A stretch of DNA of 64,000 bases from Acidocella aminolytica 101 = DSM 11237 (GTDB taxonomy: Bacteria; Pseudomonadota; Alphaproteobacteria; Acetobacterales; Acetobacteraceae). Positions within the stretch are counted from its first letter, which is position 1, and the number at the start of each line of letters is the position of its first letter. The stretch spans positions 1-64,000 of the forward strand of contig NZ_FQVJ01000018.1 in NCBI RefSeq assembly GCF_900129125.1. Direction: 5' to 3'. The notes under the pieces were generated by a model that saw only the letters and a list, made by a program, of their open reading frames with translations, searched no databases and was not told the DNA's origin. Below are positions 18,461-28,404 of this stretch, piece after piece. The translations under genes were made by a program, and so were the position numbers.

Positions 18461-20803
18461 ATGCTGTCTCGCAACCTAGAACAGACTCTCCACCGGGCCC
18501 TGTCCTTGGCCGCTGACCGGAAACACGAATACGCGACGCTGGAGCATTTGCTGCTTGGGCTCGTGGAGGATCCGGATGCGCTGACGGTGCTGCGGGCCTG
18601 CGGCGTGGATATCGAGAAGATCAAGAAAGATCTGACCGAGTTTTTGGATAAGGATCTGGCCGGACTGGCAACCGACCGCGGTGGGGACCCCAAGCCAACC
18701 GCCGGGTTCCAGCGTGTGGTGCAGCGCGCGGCGATCCATGTGCAATCTTCCGGACGGGATGAGGTGACCGGCGCCAATGTGCTGGTGGCCCTGTTCTCCG
18801 AACGGGAGAGCCATGCCGTGTATTTCCTGCAGTTGCAGGACATGACGCGGCTAGATGCGGTGAACTTCATCTCTCACGGCATCGCCAAGAGCCCCGGCAA
18901 GTCCGCTCCACGTCCGCCCACGGGCTCGGCCGAGCAAAATGAACCGAATGAGCGTGAGGAGAAAGGCAGCGCCAAGCGTGGGCAGGATGCGCTCTCTACC
19001 TATTGCATCAACCTCAATAAGAGGGCGAAGGAAGGCAAGATTGATCCGCTGATTGGGCGTGAGCACGAGATTGAGCGGACGATTCAGATTCTCTGCCGCC
19101 GTACCAAGAACAACCCGCTTTATGTAGGCGACCCTGGCGTGGGCAAGACCGCCATTGCGGAGGGTCTGGCCAAGCGCATCATCGACGGCGACGTGCCGGA
19201 GGTGCTGCTGAACGCCACCATCTTCGCGTTGGATATGGGGGCGCTGCTGGCCGGTACCCGCTACCGGGGCGATTTCGAAGAGCGGCTGAAGGCGGTGGTG
19301 ACGGAGATGGAGGCCAATCCCGGCGCCATTCTGTTCATCGACGAAATCCATACTGTGATCGGCGCTGGAGCGACCTCGGGGGGGGCGATGGATGCTTCCA
19401 ACCTGCTCAAACCCGCTCTGGCTCAGGGTACGTTGCGCTGCATCGGCTCCACGACCTATAAGGAATTCCGAAACTACTTCGAGAAGGACCGTGCTCTGGT
19501 CCGGCGCTTCCAGAAAATCGACGTAAACGAACCCTCCATCGAGGATGCGGTGAAGATCCTGCGCGGACTGAAGGTCTCTTATGAGAAGCACCACAAGGTG
19601 CGCTACACAGATGATGCCATCCGTGCCGCCGTGGAGCTTTCGGCCAAGTACATCAACGACCGTAAGCTGCCGGATAAGGCGATCGACGTGATCGACGAGG
19701 CGGGCGCGGCGCGGATGCTGCTGCCGGAGAATAAGCGTCGCAAGACCGTGACCCTCAAGGATGTTGAGGATATGGTGTCCAAGATCGCCCGCATCCCGCC
19801 CAAGTCGGTCTCGACGGACGACAAGGAGGTGCTGCGCCATCTGGAACGTGACCTGAAGGCGATGGTGTTTGGGCAGAATGCCGCCATTGAGGCGCTTTCC
19901 GCCGCCATGAAGCTCTCCCGCGCTGGCCTGCGCGATCCTGAAAAGCCGATTGGCAACTATCTGTTCTCCGGTCCGACCGGTGTCGGCAAGACCGAGGTGG
20001 CGCGGCAGTTGGCCTCGACTCTTGGCATTGAGCTGACGCGGTTCGATATGTCCGAGTATATGGAGCGCCATTCCGTGTCGCGGCTCATCGGTGCGCCGCC
20101 GGGCTATGTCGGGTTCGACCAGGGAGGTATGTTGACGGACGCGATCGACCAACACCCCCATTGCGTGCTGCTGCTGGACGAGATCGAGAAGGCGCACCCG
20201 GATCTGTTCAACATCCTGTTGCAGATCATGGATCACGGAAAGTTGACCGACCATAACGGCAAGCAGGTGGATTTCCGTAACGTCATCCTGATTATGACCA
20301 CCAATGCCGGGGCGGCGGACATGCAGAAGCCGGGCATCGGCTTTGGCAAGCAGACTCGGGTGGGTGAGGATGAGGAAGCGGTGAAGAAACTCTTCACGCC
20401 GGAATTCCGCAACCGTCTGGATGCGATTATCCCCTTCGCGGCGCTGACGCCTGAGATTGTCGGCCGCGTGGTGGAGAAGTTCGTGATGCAGCTGGAAGCA
20501 CAGCTCGCGGACCGCAACGTGACCATAGAGCTCTCTTCCGCCGCAAAGGAGTTCTTGGCGGAGCGTGGCTATGAGCCGCTTTATGGCGCGCGGCCGTTGG
20601 GCCGGGTGATTCAGGAGCAGATCAAGAAGCCGCTGGCCGAGGAACTGCTGTTCGGCAAGCTGGTGAAGGGTGGCGCCGTGAAAGTAAGCGTGAAGGACGG
20701 CAAGCTGGCTTTCGATGTTTCCGAGGCGCCAGCCCTGGCGCTGCCCAAGCCGGAAGCCGAAGGCGATGGCGGTGACGAGAAAGCCCCGGAAGAAGTTCAC
20801 TAA
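18461..20803 (+). CDS. clpA: ATP-dependent Clp protease ATP-binding subunit ClpA
   Basis: ClpA is the AAA+ unfoldase that feeds substrates, including those brought by ClpS, into the ClpP chamber. The start is set at the ATG at 18461 ([14 protein letters not shown], the conserved family start) and not the in-frame GTG 21 bases upstream. The 780 residues have an N-domain (about 1-140), a charged linker, AAA1 with Walker A GDPGVGKT at 223-230 and [13 protein letters not shown], and AAA2 with GPTGVGKT at 504-511. The C-terminal part has [22 protein letters not shown]. The tail rich in Glu, Asp and Pro is specific to this protein. An intrinsic terminator follows at once. Confidence 0.95.
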   Translation: MLSRNLEQTLHRALSLAADRKHEYATLEHLLLGLVEDPDALTVLRACGVDIEKIKKDLTEFLDKDLAGLATDRGGDPKPTAGFQRVVQRAAIHVQSSGRDEVTGANVLVALFSERESHAVYFLQLQDMTRLDAVNFISHGIAKSPGKSAPRPPTGSAEQNEPNEREEKGSAKRGQDALSTYCINLNKRAKEGKIDPLIGREHEIERTIQILCRRTKNNPLYVGDPGVGKTAIAEGLAKRIIDGDVPEVLLNATIFALDMGALLAGTRYRGDFEERLKAVVTEMEANPGAILFIDEIHTVIGAGATSGGAMDASNLLKPALAQGTLRCIGSTTYKEFRNYFEKDRALVRRFQKIDVNEPSIEDAVKILRGLKVSYEKHHKVRYTDDAIRAAVELSAKYINDRKLPDKAIDVIDEAGAARMLLPENKRRKTVTLKDVEDMVSKIARIPPKSVSTDDKEVLRHLERDLKAMVFGQNAAIEALSAAMKLSRAGLRDPEKPIGNYLFSGPTGVGKTEVARQLASTLGIELTRFDMSEYMERHSVSRLIGAPPGYVGFDQGGMLTDAIDQHPHCVLLLDEIEKAHPDLFNILLQIMDHGKLTDHNGKQVDFRNVILIMTTNAGAADMQKPGIGFGKQTRVGEDEEAVKKLFTPEFRNRLDAIIPFAALTPEIVGRVVEKFVMQLEAQLADRNVTIELSSAAKEFLAERGYEPLYGARPLGRVIQEQIKKPLAEELLFGKLVKGGAVKVSVKDGKLAFDVSEAPALALPKPEAEGDGGDEKAPEEVH

Positions 20804-20808
20804 ACAGT

Positions 20809-20837
20809 AAACGGCGCCTGAGAGGGCGCCGTTTTTT
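20809..20837 (+). terminator. Intrinsic terminator after clpA
   Basis: The stem ACGGCGCC / GGCGCCGT with the loop TGAGAG is flanked by As on the left and followed by a run of Ts, six bases after the clpA stop. Confidence 0.9.
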
Positions 20838-20917
20838 GTGCCATTACGAGACACGGTCTTGGCTTATCTGTCTTGCGCCTGGGCTGGGGGTGGTTTACCT
20901 CGCGGCTGCAACCATAG

Positions 20918-22204
<1,287 letters not shown>

Positions 22205-22227
22205 GGGCGGGCGCTCTTTCAAGGATA

Positions 22228-22251
22228 GGGGGCTTTTTTAGGAAAGCCTCC
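22228..22251. other. Stem-loop between eno and the DMT transporter gene
   Basis: GGGGGCTTT and AAAGCCTCC can pair over nine positions (one G-U) around the loop TTTAGG, 24 bp after the eno stop and just before the transporter start. It lacks a trailing T-run, so it is at most a weak terminator or a leader hairpin. Confidence 0.3.
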
Positions 22252-22267
22252 ATCAGGTACCCCCATC

Positions 22268-23146
22268 ATGTCACGCCTAACCGCCAATAGCCTGTTACTT
22301 CTGGCAGCTGCTCTGTGGGGCGGCGGGTTTGTCGCGCAGGCAGAGGCCGGGGGGTATATGAATGCGGGCTGGTATACGGGGCTGCGTTTTATTCTAGCAT
22401 TTCTGGCGGTGTTGCCCCTGGGGCTGGCGGAAGCACGGCGTAGCTCTTTCCGTTTAAGCGGGGTGGGTGGCATGGCGCTGTTGGCGCTGGTTTTCGCAAT
22501 CTCGACCTTGCTGCAGCAGTGGGCCTTGTCTTTCACCAGCGTTACCCATGCCGGGTTTCTCACCGGACTGTATGTGATTTTTGTGCCGGTGCTGGAGGTG
22601 CTTTTTTTCCGTCGCACGCCGCACCCTCTGGTCTGGTTTGCCGCTTTGCTGGCGCTGGCGGGCACTTGGTTCCTGGGCGATGGATTTGACCATATCGGCC
22701 TTGGGGACTGGCTGGTTATTCTCTCAGCTTTGGGTTTCGCGGTGCAAATTCTGTTGATGCAGCATGTCGCGCGGGGCAGTGCTAGGCCGGTGGCGGCAGC
22801 GCTCAGCCAGTCTGCGGCCTGTGTGTTTATGGGCTGTGGTGTTGGAGCATTCGGAGGGTTGCCGTCCTGGGAGGGCATCTCGGGCTGTATGCCGCAACTT
22901 TTTTATGGCGGCGTGATTTCCGGCGGGATCGGGTTTTTGCTGCAAGCCGTCTGCCAACGCCATACCGGTGCCACGGACACGGCAGTGATGTTGATGGCGG
23001 AGTCGCTTTTTGCAGCCATATTCGCAGCGATTTTATTGCATGAGCGGCTGAGTGGCACAGGCTGGCTGGGCTGTGGTTTGCTGTTCACCGCGTTGGTGCT
23101 GGCTCAAATCGGCCCGGTGCTGATCTCGCGTCGCGCTTTGGCTTAA
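22268..23146 (+). CDS. EamA/DMT family transporter
   Basis: The 292-residue protein has ten hydrophobic segments arranged as two EamA repeats, the layout of drug/metabolite transporters that export amino acids, nucleosides or other small metabolites. Typical points are the opening LLLAAALWGGGFVAQ, ARRSSFRLSG in the first loop, and AESLFAAIFAAILLHERLSGTGWLGCGLLFTALVL at the end, the family's conserved last helix pair. The substrate cannot be inferred. The ATG at 22268 is the first codon of a well-conserved start. The next gene, a pseudogene, begins 44 bp downstream. Confidence 0.82.
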   Translation: MSRLTANSLLLLAAALWGGGFVAQAEAGGYMNAGWYTGLRFILAFLAVLPLGLAEARRSSFRLSGVGGMALLALVFAISTLLQQWALSFTSVTHAGFLTGLYVIFVPVLEVLFFRRTPHPLVWFAALLALAGTWFLGDGFDHIGLGDWLVILSALGFAVQILLMQHVARGSARPVAAALSQSAACVFMGCGVGAFGGLPSWEGISGCMPQLFYGGVISGGIGFLLQAVCQRHTGATDTAVMLMAESLFAAIFAAILLHERLSGTGWLGCGLLFTALVLAQIGPVLISRRALA

Positions 23147-23190
23147 GTTCCCGTCTGGCCGGACAATAAAGCGCCCGTTACAATCCTTTT

Positions 23191-25017
23191 ATGGCCGATC
23201 TGACCCTTTGTGCCTGTGGCTCCGGCCTCAAGCGTTTGCGTTGTTGCGAGCTGGAACTCATAACCCTGAGCCTCATTGAGGCAATGGCTTGTTGGCCCAG
23301 GCTGATGCGGCGCTGGTGGCGGGGGGTGTGGCCAGGGCGGAAACATTACTGCATCAGATATTGGAGCTCGCGCCAGGGCGGGAGGAGGCGCTGTGCTTGC
23401 TCTACCGGCTCTGCCGTCAGCAGAACCGCATGCAGGCTGTTGAGGCGTTGGTCCGCCGTGTGTGGCGCTGAATCCGAATCACTTCTGGGCACTTCTGGGC
23501 AACAAACGAGCTGATCTTGCTGTTGCTCGGCAAAGGCGCGCTGGCGGAGGCAGAGCTTCATGCCCGCAACGCTGTGCGAATCGCACCGCAAAATGCGCAG
23601 GCGCATAATCTGATGGGGCTGGTGCTGAACGAGGCTAACCATCCCCAGATCGGTGAATATCATTACCGGTGGGTACTGGAACCGGCCGACGGAGAGGAGC
23701 CGATTACCCTTGCCAATCTGGCCTGGAGCCTAAAAGCCCCAAGGACGGATTGATGAGGTCCGGGAGTTATATGCGCGCTCCATGGCGCTGAAGCCGGATG
23801 TGGTGCAGACCCGGCTGGGCTGCGTCAGGATGGAGGTGGTCGACCGAAAATTTCCCCGTGCCTTGGCGCTGCTGGATAAGACAGAGCGGCTGTTTCCGGG
23901 CAATCCCTCCATCCACCTGAACCGCGCCACCGTGCTTTCCCGCATGAAGCGCGATGAAGAGGCCTTGGCCTTGCTCAACGCCGGAAATGCGCCCTGGGCC
24001 GTCAGAACTGTCAGAGAAAGGCCGGTTGCTGGACGAGATGGGCCGGCTTTTGCTTGTTTCGAAGCTGGCAAACACGCGGTTCTGGCATTAGGCGGACGGC
24101 CATATATGGAGGATGTGGCGTCGGACATGGCGGCGCGTCTGAAAGGGTTTTTACCCCCCCCCCGGCGGTTGGCCACGCTGCCCACGGCACCGTTGCGGGC
24201 GGACATGCCTCAGCCAGTGTTTATTTTTGGGTTTCCGCGTTCCGGCAGCAAGCTGATCGAGCAGCCGCTCACCGTGCATCCGCGCATCGCGGCGGGGGAT
24301 GAACCACTCTCCATCGGTGACATTACCCAGATTATACCGGGTTTACTGGCCAGCCTGCTTTCCTATCCGGAGGCGCTGGCGGAGATATGGATGGGCGACC
24401 AGCGCGATGGGCTGGAGGAACTGCGCGACTATTACCTCAACCGCGCTCGCAAGGCCGGACTGTTTCAGAAAGGCGCGGCGTTCTTCACCGACAAAATGCC
24501 GCTTAACGAGACACATTTGGGGCTGATCGCGCTGCTCTTTCGGCAATTGCCGGTGATTCATATGCTTCGGCATCCGCTGGATGTGGCGCTCTCGATTTAT
24601 GCGAACCACCTGAGGCATGATTATTTCTGTGCTTCGGCGCTGGAGAGCATTGCCCGTCATTATGTGCTGAAGGCTGATCTGATGGCGCATTACCGCCAAG
24701 TACTCTCGCTGTGCTACCTGCCCGTGCGTTATGAAGAGATGGTGGCCAGCCAGGAGAGCGAGGTGCGTAAAATCCTTGACTTCATAGGCATTGAGTTTGA
24801 CTCGCGCTGTCTCTCTTTCGAACGGAACACGCGCTATGTGCGTACGGCCTCTTATGCGCAGGTGACTGAGAAGCTTTATGACCGCTCGAGTTATCGCTAC
24901 CGGACTTATCTCAAACATTTGACCGCGGCGTTGAATGTGCTGTGCCCGGTGATCGAACGGCTGGGGTATAAGATTAACGCGCCGGAACCGGCTAATTCAG
25001 GAGACGCCGTATGCTAA
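23191..25017 (+). pseudogene. TPR-sulfotransferase with N-terminal SEC-C-like motif, multiply frameshifted
   Basis: Pieces in different frames together describe a roughly 600-residue TPR-sulfotransferase. The start is LCACGSGLKRLRCC, a SEC-C-like zinc-binding motif. Tetratricopeptide-like helices follow (DAALVAGGVARAETLLHQIL; NAVRIAPQNAQAHNLMGLVL). The sulfotransferase domain is VFIFGFPRSGSKLIEQ, the PAPS-binding loop, with MLRHPLDVALSIYANHL and ARHYVLKADLMAHY. Breaks: near 23285; an extra TG in the GTGTGT run near 23457-23463; a 10-bp tandem duplication at 23480-23499; an extra C near 23735-23740; and a compensating pair near 24015-24050. The last 411 residues are still open from 23782 and could be made, but lack the front half. 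It overlaps the DUF3429 start by seven bases. Confidence 0.82.
23480..23499 (+). repeat. 10-bp tandem duplication that breaks the sulfotransferase gene
   Basis: CACTTCTGGG occurs twice head to tail. Deleting one copy joins NPNHFW to ATNELILLLLGKG in a single frame, so the duplication is itself one of the inactivating mutations and not an inherited repeat. Confidence 0.85.
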
Positions 25018-25493
25018 AGACGAATTTTTCCTATGCTGTTCTGCTGACGCTCGCGGGGGCGATTCCATTCCTGTTCTGCGGTGGGCTGGTTCTACTTTAT
25101 CCGGTCGATTCACCCCTCGCCATTCAGGCGTTGATTGCCTACGGGGCGGTGATTTTGTCTTTTGTTGGTGCGGTCCATTGGGGGTTTGTGCTGAGCCGTC
25201 CTGAATCCTCCGACACGGCAGGGACAGATAAGAGGAGTCTTGGGCTGGGAGTCCTGCCAGCGCTTGTTGGCTGGGTGGCGTTGCTGGTGCAACTGCGCTT
25301 TCACTTGCCCGCCCTGGCCCTGCTCTTCCTGCTGGCCGGGTTTTTACTCACGGTCATCGCAGAGACGGTAGGGCACGGGCGGGGGGTGGTGCCATCCAGC
25401 TATCTCATCCTGCGTTGGAGCATCTCAGTGATTGTGATGCTGGTGCTGCTGGCAGTGCTGGTGGCGTTGCTGGCCGGTATGCGGACCGGTTAA
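25011..25493 (+). CDS. DUF3429 domain membrane protein
   Basis: The 160-residue protein is largely hydrophobic, with five predicted membrane segments. It has the DUF3429 pattern: GAIPFLFCGG near the start, then IAYGAVILSFVGAVHWGF, with the conserved Tyr-Gly and His-Trp-Gly. No molecular function is known to me for this family. Its ATG at 25011 overlaps the last codons of the sulfotransferase pseudogene by seven bases, so it was probably translationally coupled to that gene before the latter decayed. It converges on the small copper chaperone gene, with six bases between stops. Confidence 0.75.
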   Translation: MLKTNFSYAVLLTLAGAIPFLFCGGLVLLYPVDSPLAIQALIAYGAVILSFVGAVHWGFVLSRPESSDTAGTDKRSLGLGVLPALVGWVALLVQLRFHLPALALLFLLAGFLLTVIAETVGHGRGVVPSSYLILRWSISVIVMLVLLAVLVALLAGMRTG

Positions 25494-25499
25494 GCCGGG

Positions 25500-25715
25500 T
25501 CAGGCCTTGGGTTCGGCCGTAAAACCGGCATCCTCGATGGCTTTGGCGTAAGCTTTGGCATCTGCTACGCCGCCAATGCTCACGAGCTTAGTTTCAAGGT
25601 CGGCCTCAACCTTTGCGGCGGGGTCGAGGTGGTGAATGGCCTCGGTGATTGAGCGGACGCAGCCGCCGCAATCCATGTCAGGCACGGTAAAGCACAGGTC
25701 GGTGGTAAGGGGCAT
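25500..25715 (-). CDS. Small heavy-metal-associated domain protein (CopZ-like)
   Basis: The 71-residue protein is a single HMA domain with the metal-binding motif MDCGGC near residues 13-18 and the ferredoxin-like pattern VEADLETKLVSIGG. It probably carries Cu(I) in the cytoplasm and passes it to CopA. The start is the ATG at 25715; the longer frame upstream runs back through the copA promoter and is rejected. It is transcribed away from copA, from a promoter nearly identical to copA's, so both should respond to CueR. Motif residues differ from the usual MxCxxC only in having Asp before the first Cys. Confidence 0.85.
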   Translation of the reverse strand: MPLTTDLCFTVPDMDCGGCVRSITEAIHHLDPAAKVEADLETKLVSIGGVADAKAYAKAIEDAGFTAEPKA

Positions 25716-25740
25716 GTCGGGTCTCCTGATGATTAAGTTC

Positions 25741-25771
25741 GGCATAAGGGTTCCGATCATGGCAATGTCAA
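25741..25771 (-). promoter_or_regulatory. CueR/MerR-type promoter of the HMA chaperone gene
   Basis: On the minus strand, -35 TTGACA (25771-25766) is followed by a 19-bp spacer and -10 TATGCC (25746-25741). The overlong spacer carries GCCATGATCGGAACCC, which matches the copA-side spacer almost base for base. The 19-bp spacing is the hallmark of MerR-family activators, which twist the DNA to let RNA polymerase bind. The cognate regulator gene, cueR, lies 2.1 kb away. Confidence 0.75.
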
Positions 25772-25774
25772 GGC

Positions 25775-25806
25775 TTGACCCTCCCATGATAGGAACCCCA
25801 TATCCT
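25775..25806 (+). promoter_or_regulatory. CueR/MerR-type promoter of copA-cueR
   Basis: TTGACC at 25775-25780 is followed by the operator-like spacer CTCCCATGATAGGAACCCC and then ATATCC/TATCCT as the -10 (19-20 bp spacing). It shares CCATGAT-N-GGAACCC with the divergent chaperone promoter, placed back to back with only three bases between the two -35 boxes. Copper-bound CueR should switch both on. The copA start lies six bases after the -10 at 25812, so the transcript may be nearly leaderless. Confidence 0.78.
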
Positions 25807-25811
25807 GCGTT

Positions 25812-27887
25812 ATGGATCAGATAATCTCGCCCGCGAAAGATGTTGAACTCGCCATTGGCGGCATGACTTGTGCCAGCTGTGTGGCACGCGTTGAAAAAGT
25901 GCTCAAACGTGTGCCCGGCGTGCAGGATGTGTCGGTGAATCTCGCCACGGAGCGTGCGCATGTCTCCGTTGTGGGGGGCGTGCAGCTTGCTGCTTTGGAA
26001 GAGGCTGTGGCGAAGGCGGGCTATACTACAGGCCTGGCCGAAGTTCCGCAGCCGGACCATGCTAGGCGGGAGTTGCTGGAGCTTCTGGCCGCCTTTATTC
26101 TAGCCGCGCCCGTGGTGCTGGATATGGTCTCGCCTGTTCCCGGTTGGGTGCAGCTTATCTGTGCCACGCTGGTGCAGTTCTGGTTGGGAGCACGGTTTTA
26201 CCGGGCGGGGGCCCTGGCGGCAAGGGCGGGGGCTGGCAATATGGATCTGCTGGTGGCGTTGGGAACGTCGGCGGCTTACGGGCTTTCGGTCTGGGATATA
26301 TTCGCGGGCGGGCCGCTTTATTTTGAAAGCGCGGTGGCGGTGATCGCGCTGGTCCGGCTGGGTAAATATCTGGAAGGCCGAGCCAAGCGGGATGCCGCCA
26401 AGGCGATTTCTGGCTTGCAGAAGCTGCGGCCCGAACAAGCGCATCTGGCCACGGGCGGGGATGTGCCGGTGGCGCGCTTGCAGCCGGGAGATGAAATCCT
26501 TATCCGCCCTGGCGAGCGTGTGCCGGTGGATGGCGAGGTGCTGGACGGTGAGGGCAGCGTGGATGAAAGCCCCGTGACGGGTGAGGCGCTGCCGCAGCCG
26601 CGCGGTGCTGGCGCAAAATTGCTGGCGGGTACGTTGAATCTGGACGCCGTCCTGCGCCTGCTTGTGACAGCCGCCCCCGGCGAGAGTTTTCTGGACCGTA
26701 TGGCGCGGTTGATCGACCAGGCGCAATCCGCCAAGCCGCGCGTGCAAAGGCTGGCGGACAAGGTTTCCGCTTGGTTCGTGCCGGTGGTGCTGGTGCTGGC
26801 GGCGCTGACCTTCGTGGGCTGGCTGCTACATGGGGCGGTGATGGCCCATGCGCTCATCAGAGCGGTGTCTGTGCTGGTGATTGCCTGTCCTTGCGCTTTG
26901 GGGCTGGCCACACCCGCGGCAATCATGGCCGGAACGGGCGCCGCAGCGAAGGCGGGGATTTTGTTCCGTGATGCTGACGCGCTGGAGGCAGCGGCGAAGA
27001 TCGATATTCTGGCCTTCGATAAAACTGGTACGCTGACTACCGGCACGCCGCAACTGGCTGAAGTGAAGAGGCTGGGACATCTGGACGAGGCGCGCTTGCG
27101 TGCCGTTGCCGCCGCGATGGCTGCGCAGGACACGCACCCCCTGGCGCTTCCCCTGCGGCAAGAGGGGGTAAAACCTGCGAAAAATTTCAAAAATCTGCCC
27201 GGTAAAGGCGTGCAAGGTGAGGTGGACGGGCAACTGTATCTGTTTGGCTCGGCCCGGTTGGTGCCTGCGGCCCCACCGCAGCAGGATGAAAAAAGCTGGT
27301 CTTATCTTGCTAGCGCCGATGGCACGCCCCTGGGTGCGTTTGGCTTTACCGACACCATTCGCCCCAGCGCGGCAAAAGCGGTGGAGCGGCTGCGCGTGGC
27401 GGGTATTAAAACTCTGCTGCTGACGGGCGACCGCCAGGAGGCCGGGAATGCCCTGGCCAGCCAGCTTGGCATTGCTCGCGTGGAATCGCAGGCCACGCCG
27501 GAGCAGAAGCGTGACATTATTGAGAATTTGCGGCGCGCGGGGCAGCGCGTGGCCATGCTTGGCGATGGAATCAACGACGCCGCGGCCCTGGCCGCCGCCG
27601 ATGCGGGCATGGCGATGGGGCAGGGGGCGGATGTGGCGATTGAGGCCGCGCCGATCTCGCTTTTGCGCGCGGACCCGCTTCTGGCCCCGGCGGCTTTGGA
27701 TCTTGCCCGCCGCACCTGGGTCATTTTGAAGCAAGGGCTGTTCTGGGCGTTGATTTATAACGCTTTGGGCATCCCGGCGGCCGCGTTCGGGTTGCTCAGT
27801 CCGGCGCTGGCGGGGGGCGCAATGGCGGCATCTTCGCTGTGTGTGCTTGGCAATGCTTTGCGTCTGCGCCATTGGAGAGCGATATGA
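25812..27887 (+). CDS. copA: Copper-exporting P1B-type ATPase
   Basis: CopA pumps Cu(I) out of the cytoplasm using ATP. The 691-residue protein has one N-terminal HMA domain with GMTCASC at 17-23, the transmembrane copper motif CPC near 358-360, the phosphorylation site DKTGT with D403, the actuator loop PVTGEALP, the P1B-specific DTHPLA, the hinge GDGINDAAAL, and about eight membrane segments. The start ATG at 25812 is fixed by the promoter just upstream. Its stop overlaps the cueR start by four bases (ATGA), so pump and sensor are co-translated. There is a single HMA, against two in the E. coli enzyme. Confidence 0.95.
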   Translation: MDQIISPAKDVELAIGGMTCASCVARVEKVLKRVPGVQDVSVNLATERAHVSVVGGVQLAALEEAVAKAGYTTGLAEVPQPDHARRELLELLAAFILAAPVVLDMVSPVPGWVQLICATLVQFWLGARFYRAGALAARAGAGNMDLLVALGTSAAYGLSVWDIFAGGPLYFESAVAVIALVRLGKYLEGRAKRDAAKAISGLQKLRPEQAHLATGGDVPVARLQPGDEILIRPGERVPVDGEVLDGEGSVDESPVTGEALPQPRGAGAKLLAGTLNLDAVLRLLVTAAPGESFLDRMARLIDQAQSAKPRVQRLADKVSAWFVPVVLVLAALTFVGWLLHGAVMAHALIRAVSVLVIACPCALGLATPAAIMAGTGAAAKAGILFRDADALEAAAKIDILAFDKTGTLTTGTPQLAEVKRLGHLDEARLRAVAAAMAAQDTHPLALPLRQEGVKPAKNFKNLPGKGVQGEVDGQLYLFGSARLVPAAPPQQDEKSWSYLASADGTPLGAFGFTDTIRPSAAKAVERLRVAGIKTLLLTGDRQEAGNALASQLGIARVESQATPEQKRDIIENLRRAGQRVAMLGDGINDAAALAAADAGMAMGQGADVAIEAAPISLLRADPLLAPAALDLARRTWVILKQGLFWALIYNALGIPAAAFGLLSPALAGGAMAASSLCVLGNALRLRHWRAI

Positions 27888-28309
27888 CATTGGTAACGAT
27901 CGCCCAAGCTTCAGCCATGACCGGTGTCTCCGCGAAGATGATCCGGCATTATGAGAGCATTGGTCTCATCAAGGCGCCTTTGCGTACCGAAAACCGCTAT
28001 CGCCATTACAGCGAGGCGGAACTGCATGAGTTGGGCTTTATCCGCCGGTCGCGGGATTTGGGGTTTTCCTTTGAGGATATCCGCCAGCTTCTCTCACTTT
28101 GGCGGGATAAAGGGCGCAGTTCCGCCGAGGTGAAGGCGATCGCGCTACGCCATATCGAGGAACTAGACCAAAAAGCCGCCGCGCTGGGGGCAATGAGTCG
28201 CACGTTAAAGCACCTCGCGGCCACCTGCCATGGTGATGACCGGCCCGACTGCCCGATTCTCGACGCACTGGACCACCCAAAAAAGGCGGATTCCTTTAGC
28301 GATCCTTGA
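27884..28309 (+). CDS. cueR: Copper-responsive MerR-family regulator
   Basis: CueR senses Cu(I) and activates copper-export promoters. From the ATG at 27884 the 141-residue protein has the MerR winged helix (IAQASAMTGVSAKMIRHYESIGLI, then RTENRYRHYSEAEL), a dimerisation helix (DQKAAALGAMSRTLKHLAATC) and a metal loop with C115 and C123 (CHGDDRPDCPIL). This is the same eight-residue Cys spacing as in E. coli CueR, which marks a monovalent-metal sensor. The start overlaps the end of copA by four bases, so the regulator is induced together with the pump. Confidence 0.93.
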   Translation: MTLVTIAQASAMTGVSAKMIRHYESIGLIKAPLRTENRYRHYSEAELHELGFIRRSRDLGFSFEDIRQLLSLWRDKGRSSAEVKAIALRHIEELDQKAAALGAMSRTLKHLAATCHGDDRPDCPILDALDHPKKADSFSDP

Positions 28310-28404
28310 CTTTAAGCTGCTCATTGTCGATACGGAGCGCATTGAAATGGGCGCTCTCCGCGCTCAGCGCTTTGCTGCGCCCCCGATCACGAGAGACGTA
28401 ATTT

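Noticed and set aside
18851-20854. A 667-codon open frame antisense to clpA
   Set aside because: It is a codon-bias shadow of clpA; the sequence shows no domain, and the ClpA reading is unambiguous.
25716-26060. Extension of the copper chaperone frame through the copA promoter
   Set aside because: It would place coding sequence over both CueR promoters; the ATG at 25715 gives a normal HMA domain.
28334-28359. GAGCGC / GCGCTC stem before the DEAD-box helicase
   Set aside because: Short, no T-run, and many such repeats are expected in GC-rich DNA.
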